From contig JAKFFJ010000024.1 of NCBI GenBank assembly GCA_036675265.1, positions 1 to 64,000 on the forward strand: 64,000 nt of DNA, in the 5' to 3' direction. The notes beneath the pieces are model-generated. The model did not search any database. It saw only the letters and a program-made list of their open reading frames with translations, and was not told the DNA's origin. This document shows, piece by piece, positions 25,507-34,328 of this stretch. The translations under genes and the position numbers were made by a program. Each line of letters starts with the position of its first letter. Position 1 is the first letter of the stretch. This stretch comes from CAMPJU01 sp036675265. Its GTDB lineage: Bacteria; Pseudomonadota; Gammaproteobacteria; Xanthomonadales; Xanthomonadaceae.

Positions 25507-25734
25507 CTAGCCGCCCACGCCGTGGGGCTCGATCCAGCCGGCCCAGATCGCCAGCGCCACCAGCAGGATCAGCGCGACGGACCACGCGATGCGCCGGGTC
25601 AGCGCGTTGACGGTTCGCTTGCTCTCGCCGCGGTCGGTGAGCATGTAGTACAGGCCGGCGCCGAGGTTCCAGACGATGAGCACCAGGAAGCCGATCACCA
25701 GCAGGGTCTTGAGCGAGTCGTTCACGTCGGTCAC
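25507..25734 (-). CDS. DUF2909 family twin-transmembrane protein
   Basis: The 75-residue protein has two membrane helices (LKTLLVIGFLVLIVWNLGAG and RIAWSVALILLVALAIWAG) joined by the conserved loop YYMLTDRGESKRTVNALTRR, and ends in PHGVGG. This matches DUF2909, a small family found in aa3 oxidase loci between subunit III and SURF1 and often encoded on the opposite strand. The GTG start is chosen because it gives the family length and the frame upstream is not protein-like. A role in oxidase assembly is inferred from location only. Confidence 0.82.
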   Translation of the reverse strand: MTDVNDSLKTLLVIGFLVLIVWNLGAGLYYMLTDRGESKRTVNALTRRIAWSVALILLVALAIWAGWIEPHGVGG

Positions 25735-25797
25735 CGGGTGGATGGGGCGCCCCGCGGGCGCCAGCGCGGCATTATCGCAACCAGGGAACCACCCGAC

Positions 25798-26550
25798 GTG
25801 AGTCGTGGCAGGAACGTAGTGTTCGGCTGGCTGGCGGCCATCGGGTTGGCCGCCTGCTTCGCGGCGCTGGGCGCCTGGCAGTACGGGCGCGCGGAGGAAA
25901 AGCGGGCAGTGAAGGCCCAGGCCGCGGCGGTGCTCGACGCACGCGACCCGGTGCCGCTGGCCGCCGCTTCGGACCCGCGGCGCATCGACGACCTGGACTG
26001 GAGCGCCGGCCGCGGTCGCTTCATCGACACCGGGCCGTTCCTGCTCGACAACCAGCGCCACGAAGGGCGCGTCGGCGTGCGGGCCTATCGGGCGTTCGTG
26101 CCGGAAGGCGAGTCCGCAAGCGCGTTGCTGGTCGATCTGGGCTGGCTGCCGCTCGGGGCGGGTCGCGCGTTGCCCGGGGTGCCGACGCCGCAAGGCGACG
26201 TCGCGTTGCGCGGCCTGCTCGCGGCGCCGCCGTCGCCGGGTCTTCGCCTGGGCACCGGCATCGCACCCGTTGGCGAGGCGTGGTTGCTGACCCGGGTCGA
26301 ACCCGACGCCATCGCCGCCGTCGCTGGGCTCGATCGGCCGCTTGCCCCCCGCGTGCTGCGCCTGGATCCGGCGTTGCCGCTCGGCCACGCACGCGACCTG
26401 GACGTCCTGCCCAACACGTTGCCGCCGGAACGGCACGTCGGCTACGCCGTGCAGTGGTTCGCGCTGGCCGCGACGGTCCTCGTGGTGGCGCTGGTGCTCA
26501 CGCTGCGCAGCCGTCGCCGCCGGCCACGACCCCTTGGGGAATCTCGATGA
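25798..26550 (+). CDS. SURF1 family cytochrome oxidase assembly protein
   Basis: SURF1 proteins take part in heme a insertion into subunit I. The 250-residue protein has the two-helix layout of the family: an N-terminal helix ending in LGAWQYGRAEEK and a C-terminal helix after HVGYAVQWFALAATV, with a periplasmic domain between (GPFLLDNQRHEGRVGVRAYRAF, VDLGWLPLG). The GTG start is inferred from the position of the first helix, with AGGGA about 12 bases upstream. The stop overlaps the next start by four bases (ATGA). Confidence 0.93.
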   Translation: MSRGRNVVFGWLAAIGLAACFAALGAWQYGRAEEKRAVKAQAAAVLDARDPVPLAAASDPRRIDDLDWSAGRGRFIDTGPFLLDNQRHEGRVGVRAYRAFVPEGESASALLVDLGWLPLGAGRALPGVPTPQGDVALRGLLAAPPSPGLRLGTGIAPVGEAWLLTRVEPDAIAAVAGLDRPLAPRVLRLDPALPLGHARDLDVLPNTLPPERHVGYAVQWFALAATVLVVALVLTLRSRRRRPRPLGESR

Positions 26551-27113
26551 ACAAGCCCGAACCCTCGACACGCCAGCGCCGCGGGCGCCTGCAGTTGCTG
26601 CTGCTGGTCGCGGTGTTCGTCGTGCCGATCCTGGTCGCCCTGCTGCTCAACGCGCGGGGCTGGGTGCCCGCGCCCGCACGGCAGCATGGCGAGCTGCTGC
26701 AACCGCCGATCGACCTGCGCGGGGAGTCGCTCGCGCTGGTGGAAGGCGGTGCGTATGCGTGGAATCCGCAAGCCCGCTTGTGGCGGGTCGTGGCGTTGCC
26801 GCCGGCCGAATGCGATGCGGCCTGCGTGCAGGTGGCGGCCGACCTGGACAAGGTGTGGCGGCTGCTGGGCCACAACGCCGACCGGCTGGAGGTCCTGTGG
26901 ACAGGGCCGTGGCCGCAGGGCGTGCAGGCGCCGGGCACCCTGCGCCTGCTGCAGCCCGATCCGGCGCTGCGGACGCGCCTGGCGCCCGACGGCGCCGCGG
27001 GCACGACCGTGCACGTGATCGATCCGAACGGCTTCGTGGTCCTGCGCTACCCTGCCGGCTTCGACGCCGCCGGCCTGCACGCGGACGTCAAGCGCCTGGT
27101 CAAGCTCAAGTGA
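26547..27113 (+). CDS. Thioredoxin-like membrane-anchored protein of the cytochrome oxidase locus
   Basis: This 188-residue protein has one N-terminal anchor (LQLLLLVAVFVVPILVALLL) and a periplasmic domain that reads like a SCO/thioredoxin fold: LWRVVALPPAECDAACVQVA, a helix with DLDKVWRLLG, and the terminal VHVIDPNGFVVLRYPAGFD. The CxxxC copper motif of SCO proteins is represented only by C-DAA-C (PPAECDAACVQ), so copper or redox activity is uncertain. Homologues occur at this position in xanthomonad and other gammaproteobacterial oxidase loci. It overlaps SURF1 by four bases, so a role in oxidase assembly is likely. Confidence 0.75.
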   Translation: MNKPEPSTRQRRGRLQLLLLVAVFVVPILVALLLNARGWVPAPARQHGELLQPPIDLRGESLALVEGGAYAWNPQARLWRVVALPPAECDAACVQVAADLDKVWRLLGHNADRLEVLWTGPWPQGVQAPGTLRLLQPDPALRTRLAPDGAAGTTVHVIDPNGFVVLRYPAGFDAAGLHADVKRLVKLK

Positions 27114-27150
27114 CCCCCTTCCACGCGACCAGGTCCACCACGAGCCGCCC

Positions 27151-28284
27151 ATGACGCCGCAGGTCCATCGCCACTTCCATCGCCTCGCCTGGCTGGCGGT
27201 CGCGCTCGCGCTGGGCGTGATCGTGTTCGGCGCGTTCGTGCGCCTGTCCAACGCCGGCCTGAGCTGTCCCGACTGGCCGACCTGCTACGGGCGCGCGACC
27301 TGGCCCGCGGTCGGCGAGGCTGCCGACCACGCGGCCACGGCGATCCGGCCGGTCGTCCCGCACAAGGCGTGGCGCGAGCAGGTGCATCGCATGCTCGCGG
27401 GCGGACTGGGCGTGCTGGTGCTTGGCCTGGCCCTGATGGCGGCACGCAAGCGGCCGCACGGCATCGCGCAAGTACTGGGTGCGTCCGCGCTGGTGGCCAT
27501 CGCCATCCCGCTGTACATGCGTGGCGAGTACTGGGCCGCGTCGGTGCTGGCGGCGCTGGGCGAGGGCGTATTGCTGGTGGCGGCGCTGCGCTGGAGCAAC
27601 GCCGACCTGGCGCGGGTGTCGGCGATCACGCTCGCGGTGATCGTGTTCCAGGCCCTGCTCGGCATGTGGACGGTGACCTGGCTGTTGAAACCCGTGGTGG
27701 TCATGGCCCACCTGCTGGGCGGGTTGCTCACGTTCTCGCTGCTGCTGTGGACGGCGTGGCGCGCGACGGACCTGCCGATCCGTCTCGTCGACGCCCGGTG
27801 GCTGCGCGGCTGGCTGATGGTGGCGCTGGCGGCGCTCGCGGTGCAGATCGCGCTCGGGGGATGGACCAGCGCCAACTACGCGGCGCTGGCGTGCGCCACC
27901 GACTTCCCGACCTGCGTGGGCCAGTGGATGCCGCCGGCCGACTTCCGCGAGGGCTTCGTGCTCTGGCGCGGCATCGGCGTCGATTACGAGGGCGGGATCC
28001 TCGACGGCGCATCGCGGATCGCGATCCAGCTGGCGCACCGCATCGGCGCGGTGGTCGCGACGATCGCAGTAGGCGCATTCGCGCTGCAGCTGTTCCGCAC
28101 GCCGGGCATGCGCGGCTGGGCCAGCGCGCTCACCGTGCTGCTGGTCGCGCAACTTGCGCTCGGCATCGCCAACGTGAAGCTGGCGTTGCCGTTGTGGACC
28201 GCGGTGGCGCACAACGCGGGCGCGGTGCTGCTGCTGTTCGTGCTGGTGTCCCTGCTGGCGCGCCTGCGCGAGCCGGAGGCCTGA
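27151..28284 (+). CDS. ctaA: Heme A synthase (COX15/CtaA)
   Basis: CtaA oxidises the C8 methyl of heme O to the formyl group of heme A. The 377-residue membrane protein has eight predicted helices in two four-helix halves. Family motifs include FGAFVRLSNAGLSCPDWPTCYG in the first periplasmic loop, HKAWREQVHRMLAGG, VVMAHLLGGLLTFSLLLW, ALGGWTSANYAALACATDFPTC and AHRIGAVVATIAV, which supply the paired heme His ligands and loop cysteines. It is followed four bases later by ctaB, which makes its substrate. Confidence 0.96.
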   Translation: MTPQVHRHFHRLAWLAVALALGVIVFGAFVRLSNAGLSCPDWPTCYGRATWPAVGEAADHAATAIRPVVPHKAWREQVHRMLAGGLGVLVLGLALMAARKRPHGIAQVLGASALVAIAIPLYMRGEYWAASVLAALGEGVLLVAALRWSNADLARVSAITLAVIVFQALLGMWTVTWLLKPVVVMAHLLGGLLTFSLLLWTAWRATDLPIRLVDARWLRGWLMVALAALAVQIALGGWTSANYAALACATDFPTCVGQWMPPADFREGFVLWRGIGVDYEGGILDGASRIAIQLAHRIGAVVATIAVGAFALQLFRTPGMRGWASALTVLLVAQLALGIANVKLALPLWTAVAHNAGAVLLLFVLVSLLARLREPEA

Positions 28285-28288
28285 GCCC

Positions 28289-29197
28289 ATGACCGGCCAC
28301 TGGCGCTCCTACTGGATCCTGACCAAGCCGCGCGTGGTGGCGTTGATCGTGTTCACCGCGCTGGTGGGCATGTTCCTCGCGGTGCCGGGCCTGCCGCCGT
28401 TGCGCGAGTCGGTGCTCGGGCTGCTCGGGATCTGGCTGGCGGCCGCGTCCGCGGCGGCGATCAACCACGTGCTCGACCAGCGCATCGACGCGGTGATGGC
28501 GCGCACGCACGACCGGCCGCTGCCCACCGGCGGCCTGCGCACCGCGCAGGCGGTGACGTTCGCCGTGGTGCTGGGCGTCGCGTCGATGCTGATCCTGTGG
28601 TTCGGCACCAACCCGCTGGCGGCGGTACTGACCTTCGGCTCGCTGATCGGCTACGCGATCGTCTACACGGGTTGGCTGAAGCGTGCGACGCCGCAGAACA
28701 TCGTGATCGGCGGCATCGCCGGCGCCGCACCACCCGCATTGGGCTGGGCCGCGATCACCGGCACGCTGGACCCGCACGCCCTGTTGCTGGTGCTGATCGT
28801 CTTCGTGTGGACGCCGCCGCATTTCTGGGCGCTGGCCATCTTCCGGCGCGACGACTACTCGCGCGCGATGGTGCCGATGCTGCCGGTGACCCATGGGGTG
28901 GTGTACACCCGCTGGCAGATCCTGCTGTACACGGTGCTGCTGGTGCTCGCGACGCTGCTGCCCTGGGCCACCGGCATGAGCGGCGTGTTCTACCTCGGCG
29001 GCGCGCTGGTGCTGGGCGTGGTCTTCGTCTGGCACGCCTGGAAGCTGCTCGACCCGCCGGACGAGTTCTACGCGATGCGGGTGTTCAACTACTCCGTCGT
29101 GTACCTGATGGCGCTGTTCGCGTTCCTGCTGCTGGACCACTGGTTGTTGCCGTGGCTGGAGCCGGTGGCGGCGTTCGAGTTGCAGCGGGTGGGGTGA
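28289..29197 (+). CDS. ctaB: Protoheme IX farnesyltransferase (heme O synthase)
   Basis: The enzyme attaches farnesyl to protoheme, giving heme O for CtaA. The 302-residue UbiA-type membrane protein shows the Asp-rich motif NHVLDQRIDAVMARTHDRPL in the first cytoplasmic loop and a second substrate site at WTPPHFWALAIFRRDDYSRA. About nine helices are predicted. It is the last gene of the oxidase operon; the next gene is convergent, with no clear terminator in the 20-base gap. Confidence 0.97.
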   Translation: MTGHWRSYWILTKPRVVALIVFTALVGMFLAVPGLPPLRESVLGLLGIWLAAASAAAINHVLDQRIDAVMARTHDRPLPTGGLRTAQAVTFAVVLGVASMLILWFGTNPLAAVLTFGSLIGYAIVYTGWLKRATPQNIVIGGIAGAAPPALGWAAITGTLDPHALLLVLIVFVWTPPHFWALAIFRRDDYSRAMVPMLPVTHGVVYTRWQILLYTVLLVLATLLPWATGMSGVFYLGGALVLGVVFVWHAWKLLDPPDEFYAMRVFNYSVVYLMALFAFLLLDHWLLPWLEPVAAFELQRVG

Positions 29198-29217
29198 GCG
29201 GCCGCCGGCGCCGTGGA

Positions 29218-29775
29218 TCAGTCGATCACGACTTCCGCGCTCGGTGCGACATCCGATGCCAGTGCGGCCATCAGCGTCGGATCTTCCGGATAGCCGATCC
29301 CGTCCCGTTGCAGCGCGACTGTGCCTTCCGGCACGCCGTCGGCGCCCCCGACCGTCACCAGGATGTCCCGCCACCCACCAGGGACCTGGGGACCCACGGC
29401 GATCGGCAGCCGGACTGGCGTGACTTCCGCCACCAGGACGTCGTCACCCGCCTCGCGATGGAACACCAGCAGCGTGCACGCGCCATCGGTGCACCAGTTG
29501 GGATCGTCGAGGAACGCCAGCAGGTCTTCGGCACCATCGCCGTCAAGATCGACGAAGGCGTGCCGGTGCGCGGGGATCTCGCGGATCTCGCGCGCTGCCA
29601 TGGCCGCTTCGACCGCCGCGTTCGCGCGAGCGGCGCTGTTCGGCGGCGGGCGCAGCGCTTCGGTCGTCGCCGCCACCGCGGCGGGGTCGCCACGTTCCGT
29701 CGTGTCGGTGCCGTCGCCGCAGGCCGCCAGCAGGCAGGCGAAGGCGATGGCAAGGGGGCAGGCAATCCGCGGCAT
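29218..29775 (-). CDS. Lipoprotein of unknown function with an FG-GAP-like segment
   Basis: The 185-residue protein has a lipoprotein signal with lipobox LLAAC (Cys19). The mature part starts with a disordered Ala-rich region, then FVDLDGDGAEDLLAFLDDPNWCTDGACTLL. The DLDGDG motif resembles a calcium-binding FG-GAP/EF-hand-like loop, and two cysteines may pair. No named family was recognised. It is the last gene of a minus-strand series and convergent with ctaB. Confidence 0.75.
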   Translation of the reverse strand: MPRIACPLAIAFACLLAACGDGTDTTERGDPAAVAATTEALRPPPNSAARANAAVEAAMAAREIREIPAHRHAFVDLDGDGAEDLLAFLDDPNWCTDGACTLLVFHREAGDDVLVAEVTPVRLPIAVGPQVPGGWRDILVTVGGADGVPEGTVALQRDGIGYPEDPTLMAALASDVAPSAEVVID

Positions 29776-29810
29776 GGCGCTCTCCAGGAGGGGAGCGCCA
29801 GCCTAGGCGG

Positions 29811-31796
29811 TCAGCCGTCGTCGCCGAGTAGATGCCGTTGCCAGAACAGGATGCTCGCGGCCCCGAAATAATCGGAGTTGGCCTTCTTGCGGAAGCCGTG
29901 GCCCTCGTCCGCGAACAGCAGGTACCAGACCGGCTGGCCGTTGCCGCGCACCGCCTGGACGATCTGCTCGGCCTCGGTCCAGGGCACGCGCGGGTCGTTG
30001 CGGCCCTGGGCGACGAACAGGGGCGAGGTGATCCGGCCGGCGTTGTTGAGCGGGGAGATGCGCTCGAACAGGGCGGCGATGTCCGGGTCGCGTTCGTCGC
30101 CGTACTCCGCGCGGCGCAGGTGGCGGCGGTAGTCCTCGGTGTTCTTCAGGAACGTGCCGAAGTGGGAGATGCCGACGATGTCGACGCCGGCGCGGATGCG
30201 CTCGGGATAGGTCGCCATGGACGCCAGCACCATGTAGCCGCCATAGCTGCCGCCGTAGACGCCGACGCGTTCCGCATCAAGGCCCGGCTGCTGACCAATC
30301 CAGTCCAGCAGCGCGCCGATGTCGCGCACCGAATCCTCGCGGCGTTCGGCGTTGTCCAGGGTCAGCCAGGTCTTGCCGTAGCCGGCCGAGCCACGCACGT
30401 TCGGCACCAGCATTGCCACGCCCAGCTCGTTGGCCAGGAACTGCGCGGTGGGGTTGAACGACGGCAGCGCCTGGCTCTCCGGGCCGCCGTGGATGTTGAT
30501 CACGACGGGCACCGGCTGGTCGGCCGGGATGCCCGCGGGGCGGTAGTAGAACGCGGGGATCGTGCGCGGCTGGCCGTCGACCTGGTCGAAGGTCGGGTAG
30601 CGGACCAGGGTCGGCGTAACGAAGTCCGCGGGGTCCAGGCCGCCGACTTCGCTGCGGGTCCAGCGCACCAGCGAGCGGTCGCCCAGGTCGATGACGTAGC
30701 TGTCGCTCGGCGAAGTCGCGCTGTTGAGCGTGAGTGCCAGGCGGTCGCCGTCCGGCGAAAAGTCCAGCCCCCCGATGAGCCCCACGGGCAGGTCGGGCAG
30801 GCGCAACTCGCGATGGCCGGGCAGCGACAGCACCCGCAGGCGATGGATGCCGTCCTCGTTGGTGACGTAGGCCAGGTGCCCGCCGTCGGGCGAGATGGTG
30901 AACATCTCCACGTCCCACGGGATGTCGCCACTCAACTCGTTCAATGCCCCGCTGCGCGGGTCGTGGTGGCGCAGGGTCATGAATTCGCTCGGGCGGCCGT
31001 CGACCGGCTCGTCGGAGACGTAGTACGCCGACGCGCCGTCGGGCGCGTAACGGAAGCCGCCGAACGCCGCCTTGCCGCCGTCGACCGGGAACAGCGCGAG
31101 CTCGCCAGTGGCCAGGTCGACCTCGCCCGGATAGGCCTCGTTGATCGAGACGTACTGCGTGACCAGCAGGCGCTTGCCGTCGGGCGAGAAGTCCTGCGCG
31201 AACCAGCTGCCGCCGGCATCGACGACGACCCGCTCCTCGCCGCTCGCCATGTCCCGCACCCGGATGTCGGTGTCGGTGCCGTTGCGCGAGGTGCTGCTGT
31301 AGGCGAGCTGGCGCCCGTCGTGCGAGAACAGCGCGCCGCGGTTCTGCGACCGGCCCCCGTCGGTGAGCAGCGTGGCCTCGCGGGTGTCGAGGTCGAACCA
31401 GGACAGCTGCGAGAACTCGTCGCCGCCGGTGTCCTTGGCGAAGACGAAGCCGTCGCGGCCGGACGCGGCGGGCACGGCCGTGACACCGCCGACGGGTTCG
31501 GGATAGAAGGTGAGTTGTTCGCGCATGCCCATCGGTTCGCAGACGCGGTGGACCTGGCTGGTCTCGGCGAAGCGGGTGCTGACCAGCAGGCACCCGTCGC
31601 CGGTCCATCCGGCGACGCTCGCGCTGCGGGTGTTCTGGTAGCGGTTCAGGCGCTCCAGCAGGTCCGCCGGGATGGGCGGGATGTTCTCGCTGGTGCGGGT
31701 GCCGAGGACTTCGCGCGCGACTTCGGAAGTGGTCTGGGCCTGGGCAGCGGTGCACAGGCAGGCGAGGGCAAGGATTGCGGCAAGGCGCAGGTGCAT
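29811..31796 (-). CDS. S9 family (prolyl oligopeptidase-type) exported peptidase
   Basis: The 661-residue enzyme has a signal peptide (cleavage near AQA-QTTS), an N-terminal beta-propeller with repeated TolB-like blades (FSPDGKRL, ISPDGGHLAYV, FSPDGDRLAL) to about residue 400, and a C-terminal alpha/beta hydrolase domain. The catalytic triad is visible: Ser517 in GGSYGGY, Asp601 in GRNDPRV and His633 in DEGHGF. Such enzymes cut short peptides, often dipeptides or acyl-peptides, in the periplasm. It follows dnaG on the same strand with a 167-base gap full of repeats, so coupling with dnaG is uncertain. Confidence 0.95.
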   Translation of the reverse strand: MHLRLAAILALACLCTAAQAQTTSEVAREVLGTRTSENIPPIPADLLERLNRYQNTRSASVAGWTGDGCLLVSTRFAETSQVHRVCEPMGMREQLTFYPEPVGGVTAVPAASGRDGFVFAKDTGGDEFSQLSWFDLDTREATLLTDGGRSQNRGALFSHDGRQLAYSSTSRNGTDTDIRVRDMASGEERVVVDAGGSWFAQDFSPDGKRLLVTQYVSINEAYPGEVDLATGELALFPVDGGKAAFGGFRYAPDGASAYYVSDEPVDGRPSEFMTLRHHDPRSGALNELSGDIPWDVEMFTISPDGGHLAYVTNEDGIHRLRVLSLPGHRELRLPDLPVGLIGGLDFSPDGDRLALTLNSATSPSDSYVIDLGDRSLVRWTRSEVGGLDPADFVTPTLVRYPTFDQVDGQPRTIPAFYYRPAGIPADQPVPVVINIHGGPESQALPSFNPTAQFLANELGVAMLVPNVRGSAGYGKTWLTLDNAERREDSVRDIGALLDWIGQQPGLDAERVGVYGGSYGGYMVLASMATYPERIRAGVDIVGISHFGTFLKNTEDYRRHLRRAEYGDERDPDIAALFERISPLNNAGRITSPLFVAQGRNDPRVPWTEAEQIVQAVRGNGQPVWYLLFADEGHGFRKKANSDYFGAASILFWQRHLLGDDG

Positions 31797-31844
31797 GGCG
31801 GGTCCCCGGTGGCGTCAGGGGATGAGGTTAGCGCCAAACGCTGG

Positions 31845-31864
31845 ATCCCCGCCTTCGCGGGGAT
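31845..31864. repeat. REP-like hairpin (CCCGCnTTCGCGGG class)
   Basis: ATCCCCGC / GCGGGGAT arms around CTTC form a perfect 8-bp stem. This belongs to the second REP class of the window (also at 51147-51204). It lies 50 bases before the S9 peptidase start, inside its upstream region, and leads directly into the 19-bp tandem repeats. Confidence 0.75.
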
Positions 31865-31918
31865 GACGGTGACGCGCGGGGATGACGGTGACGCGCGGGG
31901 ATGACGGTGACGCCCGGG
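31862..31918. repeat. 19-bp tandem repeat, three copies
   Basis: The unit GATGACGGTGACGCGCGGG occurs at 31862-31880 and 31881-31899 and, with one change, at 31900-31918; a degenerate fourth copy follows. The first unit begins in the right arm of the REP hairpin, so the array probably arose by expansion of a REP tail. It lies between dnaG and the S9 peptidase start and could vary in copy number. Confidence 0.9.
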
Positions 31919-31937
31919 GACGACGACCGGGACGGTT

Positions 31938-31960
31938 GTGGGAGCCGCCATGGCGGCGAA
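31938..31960. repeat. REP-like palindrome (GTGGGAGC class)
   Basis: GTGGGAGCCGCCATGGCGGC followed by GAA, with a perfect GCCGCCATGGCGGC core. It sits three bases beyond the dnaG stop codon. Confidence 0.85.
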
Positions 31961-31963
31961 GTT

Positions 31964-33709
31964 CTACCTGGTCGCCAAGGATCCCAGCAACGCGCGCATT
32001 TCTTCCTTGTCACGGGGTTCGAGGATCCCCTCGCGCTGCTTGGCCTGCAGCTCGTCCACCCGTTGCTGCAGTGTCTGTCGTTCGAGCTGGGCCATGGCGT
32101 CCAGGAACTCGTTCCGCCACAGTGCCTCGTCGCCGGGCATCGGCTGGGAGGCCAGCTTCTGCAGGGCCGCCGCACGCTCGTCGCCTTCGGGCCCGGCGAA
32201 GTGCTCGAGGATGGCGCCGGTGCTGGCGCCGGGCCGCTCGCGCACCAGCGCGATGATCTCGGCCAGCAGGTCGACGCCGGGCTGGCGCAGGGCGGTGAAG
32301 CCGTAGGGCGGCTGCAGTTCCAGCGCGAGCGAGGGCTGCTGCAGCAGCAGCGCGATCGCGCTGCGCACGAGGCTGCGCTTCGGCGCCGGTGCGCCGCGGC
32401 CACCGCCACGGTGCGCGCGCTGTACCGGTACGTGCGTGTCCGGGGAGCTGTTGCGCGCCCCGACACCGGTGAGCTCCACCACCCGCTGGCGCATCAGGTC
32501 GCCGAACGCGCCGTCCGGGATCTGCGCGAGCAACGGTTTCGCGCGTTCCGCCAGTCGCCCCTTGCCCTCCAGCGTGCGCAGGTCGACGTCGGCGGCCAGC
32601 GAGTCGAACAGGAACTGCGACAACGGGGTCGCGTCGCGCAGCCGCGCATCGAAGCCGGCCGCGCCTTCCTTGCGCACGATGGTGTCCGGATCCTCGCCCT
32701 CGGGCAGGAACAGGAAGAACGCCTGGCGCCCGTCGCGCATGCGTGGCAGCACCGACTCCACCGCCTTCCACGCGGCGCTGCGGCCGGCGCGGTCGCCGTC
32801 GAAGCAGAAGTACACGTCGGCCGCGTTGCGGAACAGGAGTTCCGCGTGGTCTGGTGTCGTGGCGGTGCCGAGCGTGGCGACCGCCGTGTCGACGCCGTGC
32901 TCGAACAGCGCGATGACGTCCATGTAGCCCTCGACCACCACCAGCCGCGGGATGGTCGAGTGCGCCTGGCGCACCTGCCACAGGCCGTAGAGTTCGCGCC
33001 CCTTGTGGAACAGCGGCGTTTCGGGCGAGTTGAGGTATTTCGGGCTGTCCTCGGGATCGAGCACGCGCCCGCCGAACGCGATCGGGCGCCCGCGCCGGTC
33101 CAGGATCGGGAACACCAGCCGGTCGCGGAACTTGTCGTAGACGCGCCCGTTCTCGCTGCGGGAGAACAGGCCCGCGCGCTCGAGCAACTTCATCCGGCGC
33201 TCGTCCGTGCCCAGTGCGTCCTTGAGCGCGGAGAAGCCGTCTGGCGCGTAGCCGAGATGGAAGCGCTCGCGCACGCCTTCGTTGACGCCACGCGCATCCA
33301 GGTAGGCGAGCGCCTTGGGGCTCGTCGCCAGTTGCCTGCGGAAGAACTGGGCCGCCGCCTCGACCGCCTTGAACAGGTCCAGCGTGTCGGGATTGGCGTT
33401 GCGCTGTTGGGTGTCGCGCGGCACCTCGACGCCGACGCGGCGTGCCAGTTCCTCGACCGCATCGAGGAATTCCATGCGGTCGTACTGCATCAGGAAGCTG
33501 AGCGCCGTGCCGTGCGCGCCGCAGCCGAAGCAGTGGTAGAACTGCTTGGTGGGCGACACGGTGAACGACGGCGAGCGCTCGTCGTGGAAAGGACAACGCG
33601 CCGCGTATTCCTTGCCCTGCTTCTTCAGCGGTACCCGTGCGCCGATGAGCTCGACGATGTCGCTGCGCGCGAGCAGGTCGTCGATGAAGGCGTCGGGGAT
33701 GCGGGCCAT
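31964..33709 (-). CDS. dnaG: DNA primase
   Basis: Primase makes RNA primers for the replication fork. The 581-residue protein has the zinc-binding domain (Cys39, His42, Cys60, Cys63 in RCPFHDE and YHCFGCGAHG), the RNA polymerase domain, a TOPRIM fold with VVVEGYMDVIAL and CFDGDRAGRSA, and a C-terminal helicase-binding domain. An upstream ATG at 33748 would add 13 residues reading into a REP element; ATG 33709 gives the usual MARIPDAFIDDLL. It belongs to the rpsU-yqeY-dnaG macromolecular synthesis cluster, but rpoD, usually next, is absent here. Confidence 0.97.
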   Translation of the reverse strand: MARIPDAFIDDLLARSDIVELIGARVPLKKQGKEYAARCPFHDERSPSFTVSPTKQFYHCFGCGAHGTALSFLMQYDRMEFLDAVEELARRVGVEVPRDTQQRNANPDTLDLFKAVEAAAQFFRRQLATSPKALAYLDARGVNEGVRERFHLGYAPDGFSALKDALGTDERRMKLLERAGLFSRSENGRVYDKFRDRLVFPILDRRGRPIAFGGRVLDPEDSPKYLNSPETPLFHKGRELYGLWQVRQAHSTIPRLVVVEGYMDVIALFEHGVDTAVATLGTATTPDHAELLFRNAADVYFCFDGDRAGRSAAWKAVESVLPRMRDGRQAFFLFLPEGEDPDTIVRKEGAAGFDARLRDATPLSQFLFDSLAADVDLRTLEGKGRLAERAKPLLAQIPDGAFGDLMRQRVVELTGVGARNSSPDTHVPVQRAHRGGGRGAPAPKRSLVRSAIALLLQQPSLALELQPPYGFTALRQPGVDLLAEIIALVRERPGASTGAILEHFAGPEGDERAAALQKLASQPMPGDEALWRNEFLDAMAQLERQTLQQRVDELQAKQREGILEPRDKEEMRALLGSLATR

Positions 33710-33747
33710 GGTGGCGTCAGGATGCCTTGCGGTCGTCGGGCGCGCCA

Positions 33748-33770
33748 TTCGCCGCCATGGCGGCTCCCAC
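33748..33770. repeat. REP-like palindrome (GTGGGAGC class), minus orientation
   Basis: TTCGCCGCCATGGCGGCTCC plus CAC is the exact reverse complement of the copy at 31938-31960. The two copies flank dnaG in opposite orientation. It lies five bases from the yqeY stop. Confidence 0.85.
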
Positions 33771-33775
33771 AGGGG

Positions 33776-34222
33776 TTATCCGGCCAGGCGTAGCTTGACC
33801 AACCTGGACACTTCGCCCATGTCCGCCTGGCCGGCCAGGCGCGGCTTCAGCACGCCCATCAGCTTGCCCATGTCGGCCGGGCCGGAAGCGCCGGTCTCGG
33901 CAATGGCCGCATCGATGGCGGCAGCGACCTCGGCTTCGCCAAGCTTTTCGGGCAGGTAACGCTCGATCACCACGATCTCGGCGCGCTCGATCTCCGCCAG
34001 GTCCTCGCGGCCTGCTGCGACGTACTGGGTCACCGAGTCCTTGCGCTGCTTGACCATCTTCTCCAGCACGGCCAGCACCTGCGCGTCGTCGAGTTCGATC
34101 CGCTCGTCGACCTCGCGCTGCTTGATCGCCGCGTTGACCAGGCGGATCACGCCGAGCGAAGCCTTGTCGCCGCCCTTCATGGCGGCCTTCATGTCGTCGG
34201 TGAGGCGGGTCTTGAGGGTCAT
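33776..34222 (-). CDS. yqeY: GatB/YqeY domain-containing protein
   Basis: The 148-residue cytoplasmic protein matches the YqeY family, related to the C-terminal tRNA-binding domain of GatB. It shows MKAAMKGGDKASLGVIRLVNAAIKQREVDERIE, KQRKDSVTQYVAAGREDLAEIE and the C-terminal QADMGEVSRLVKLRL. An aid to tRNA handling is supposed but not proven. Its position between rpsU and dnaG is conserved in many gammaproteobacteria. A hairpin lies between rpsU and this gene. Confidence 0.95.
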   Translation of the reverse strand: MTLKTRLTDDMKAAMKGGDKASLGVIRLVNAAIKQREVDERIELDDAQVLAVLEKMVKQRKDSVTQYVAAGREDLAEIERAEIVVIERYLPEKLGEAEVAAAIDAAIAETGASGPADMGKLMGVLKPRLAGQADMGEVSRLVKLRLAG

Positions 34223-34261
34223 GGCGGGTTCCGGACGGGGTGGGCTGGGCTGGAAACGAAA

Positions 34262-34284
34262 GAAGCCGGCGCTGGGCCGGCTTC
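34262..34284 (-). terminator. Hairpin after rpsU, likely partial terminator
   Basis: Perfect 9-bp stem GAAGCCGGC / GCCGGCTTC with a five-base loop (34271-34275). On the minus strand it is followed by TTTCGTTTCC, an imperfect T tract. As in the E. coli rpsU-dnaG-rpoD operon, a leaky terminator here would let rpsU be expressed above yqeY and dnaG. Confidence 0.65.
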
Positions 34285-34328
34285 CTCTGACGCGGATTGC
34301 CTGGAGCCGGCGAGGCCGGTCCGGCCGA

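Noticed and set aside
31862..31918. Possible CRISPR array
   Set aside because: The 19-bp units are directly adjacent without spacers, and there are no cas genes.
34262..34284. Full terminator ending the rpsU operon
   Set aside because: The T tract is interrupted (TTTCGTTTCC) and the downstream yqeY has no separate promoter that I can see, so read-through is more likely.
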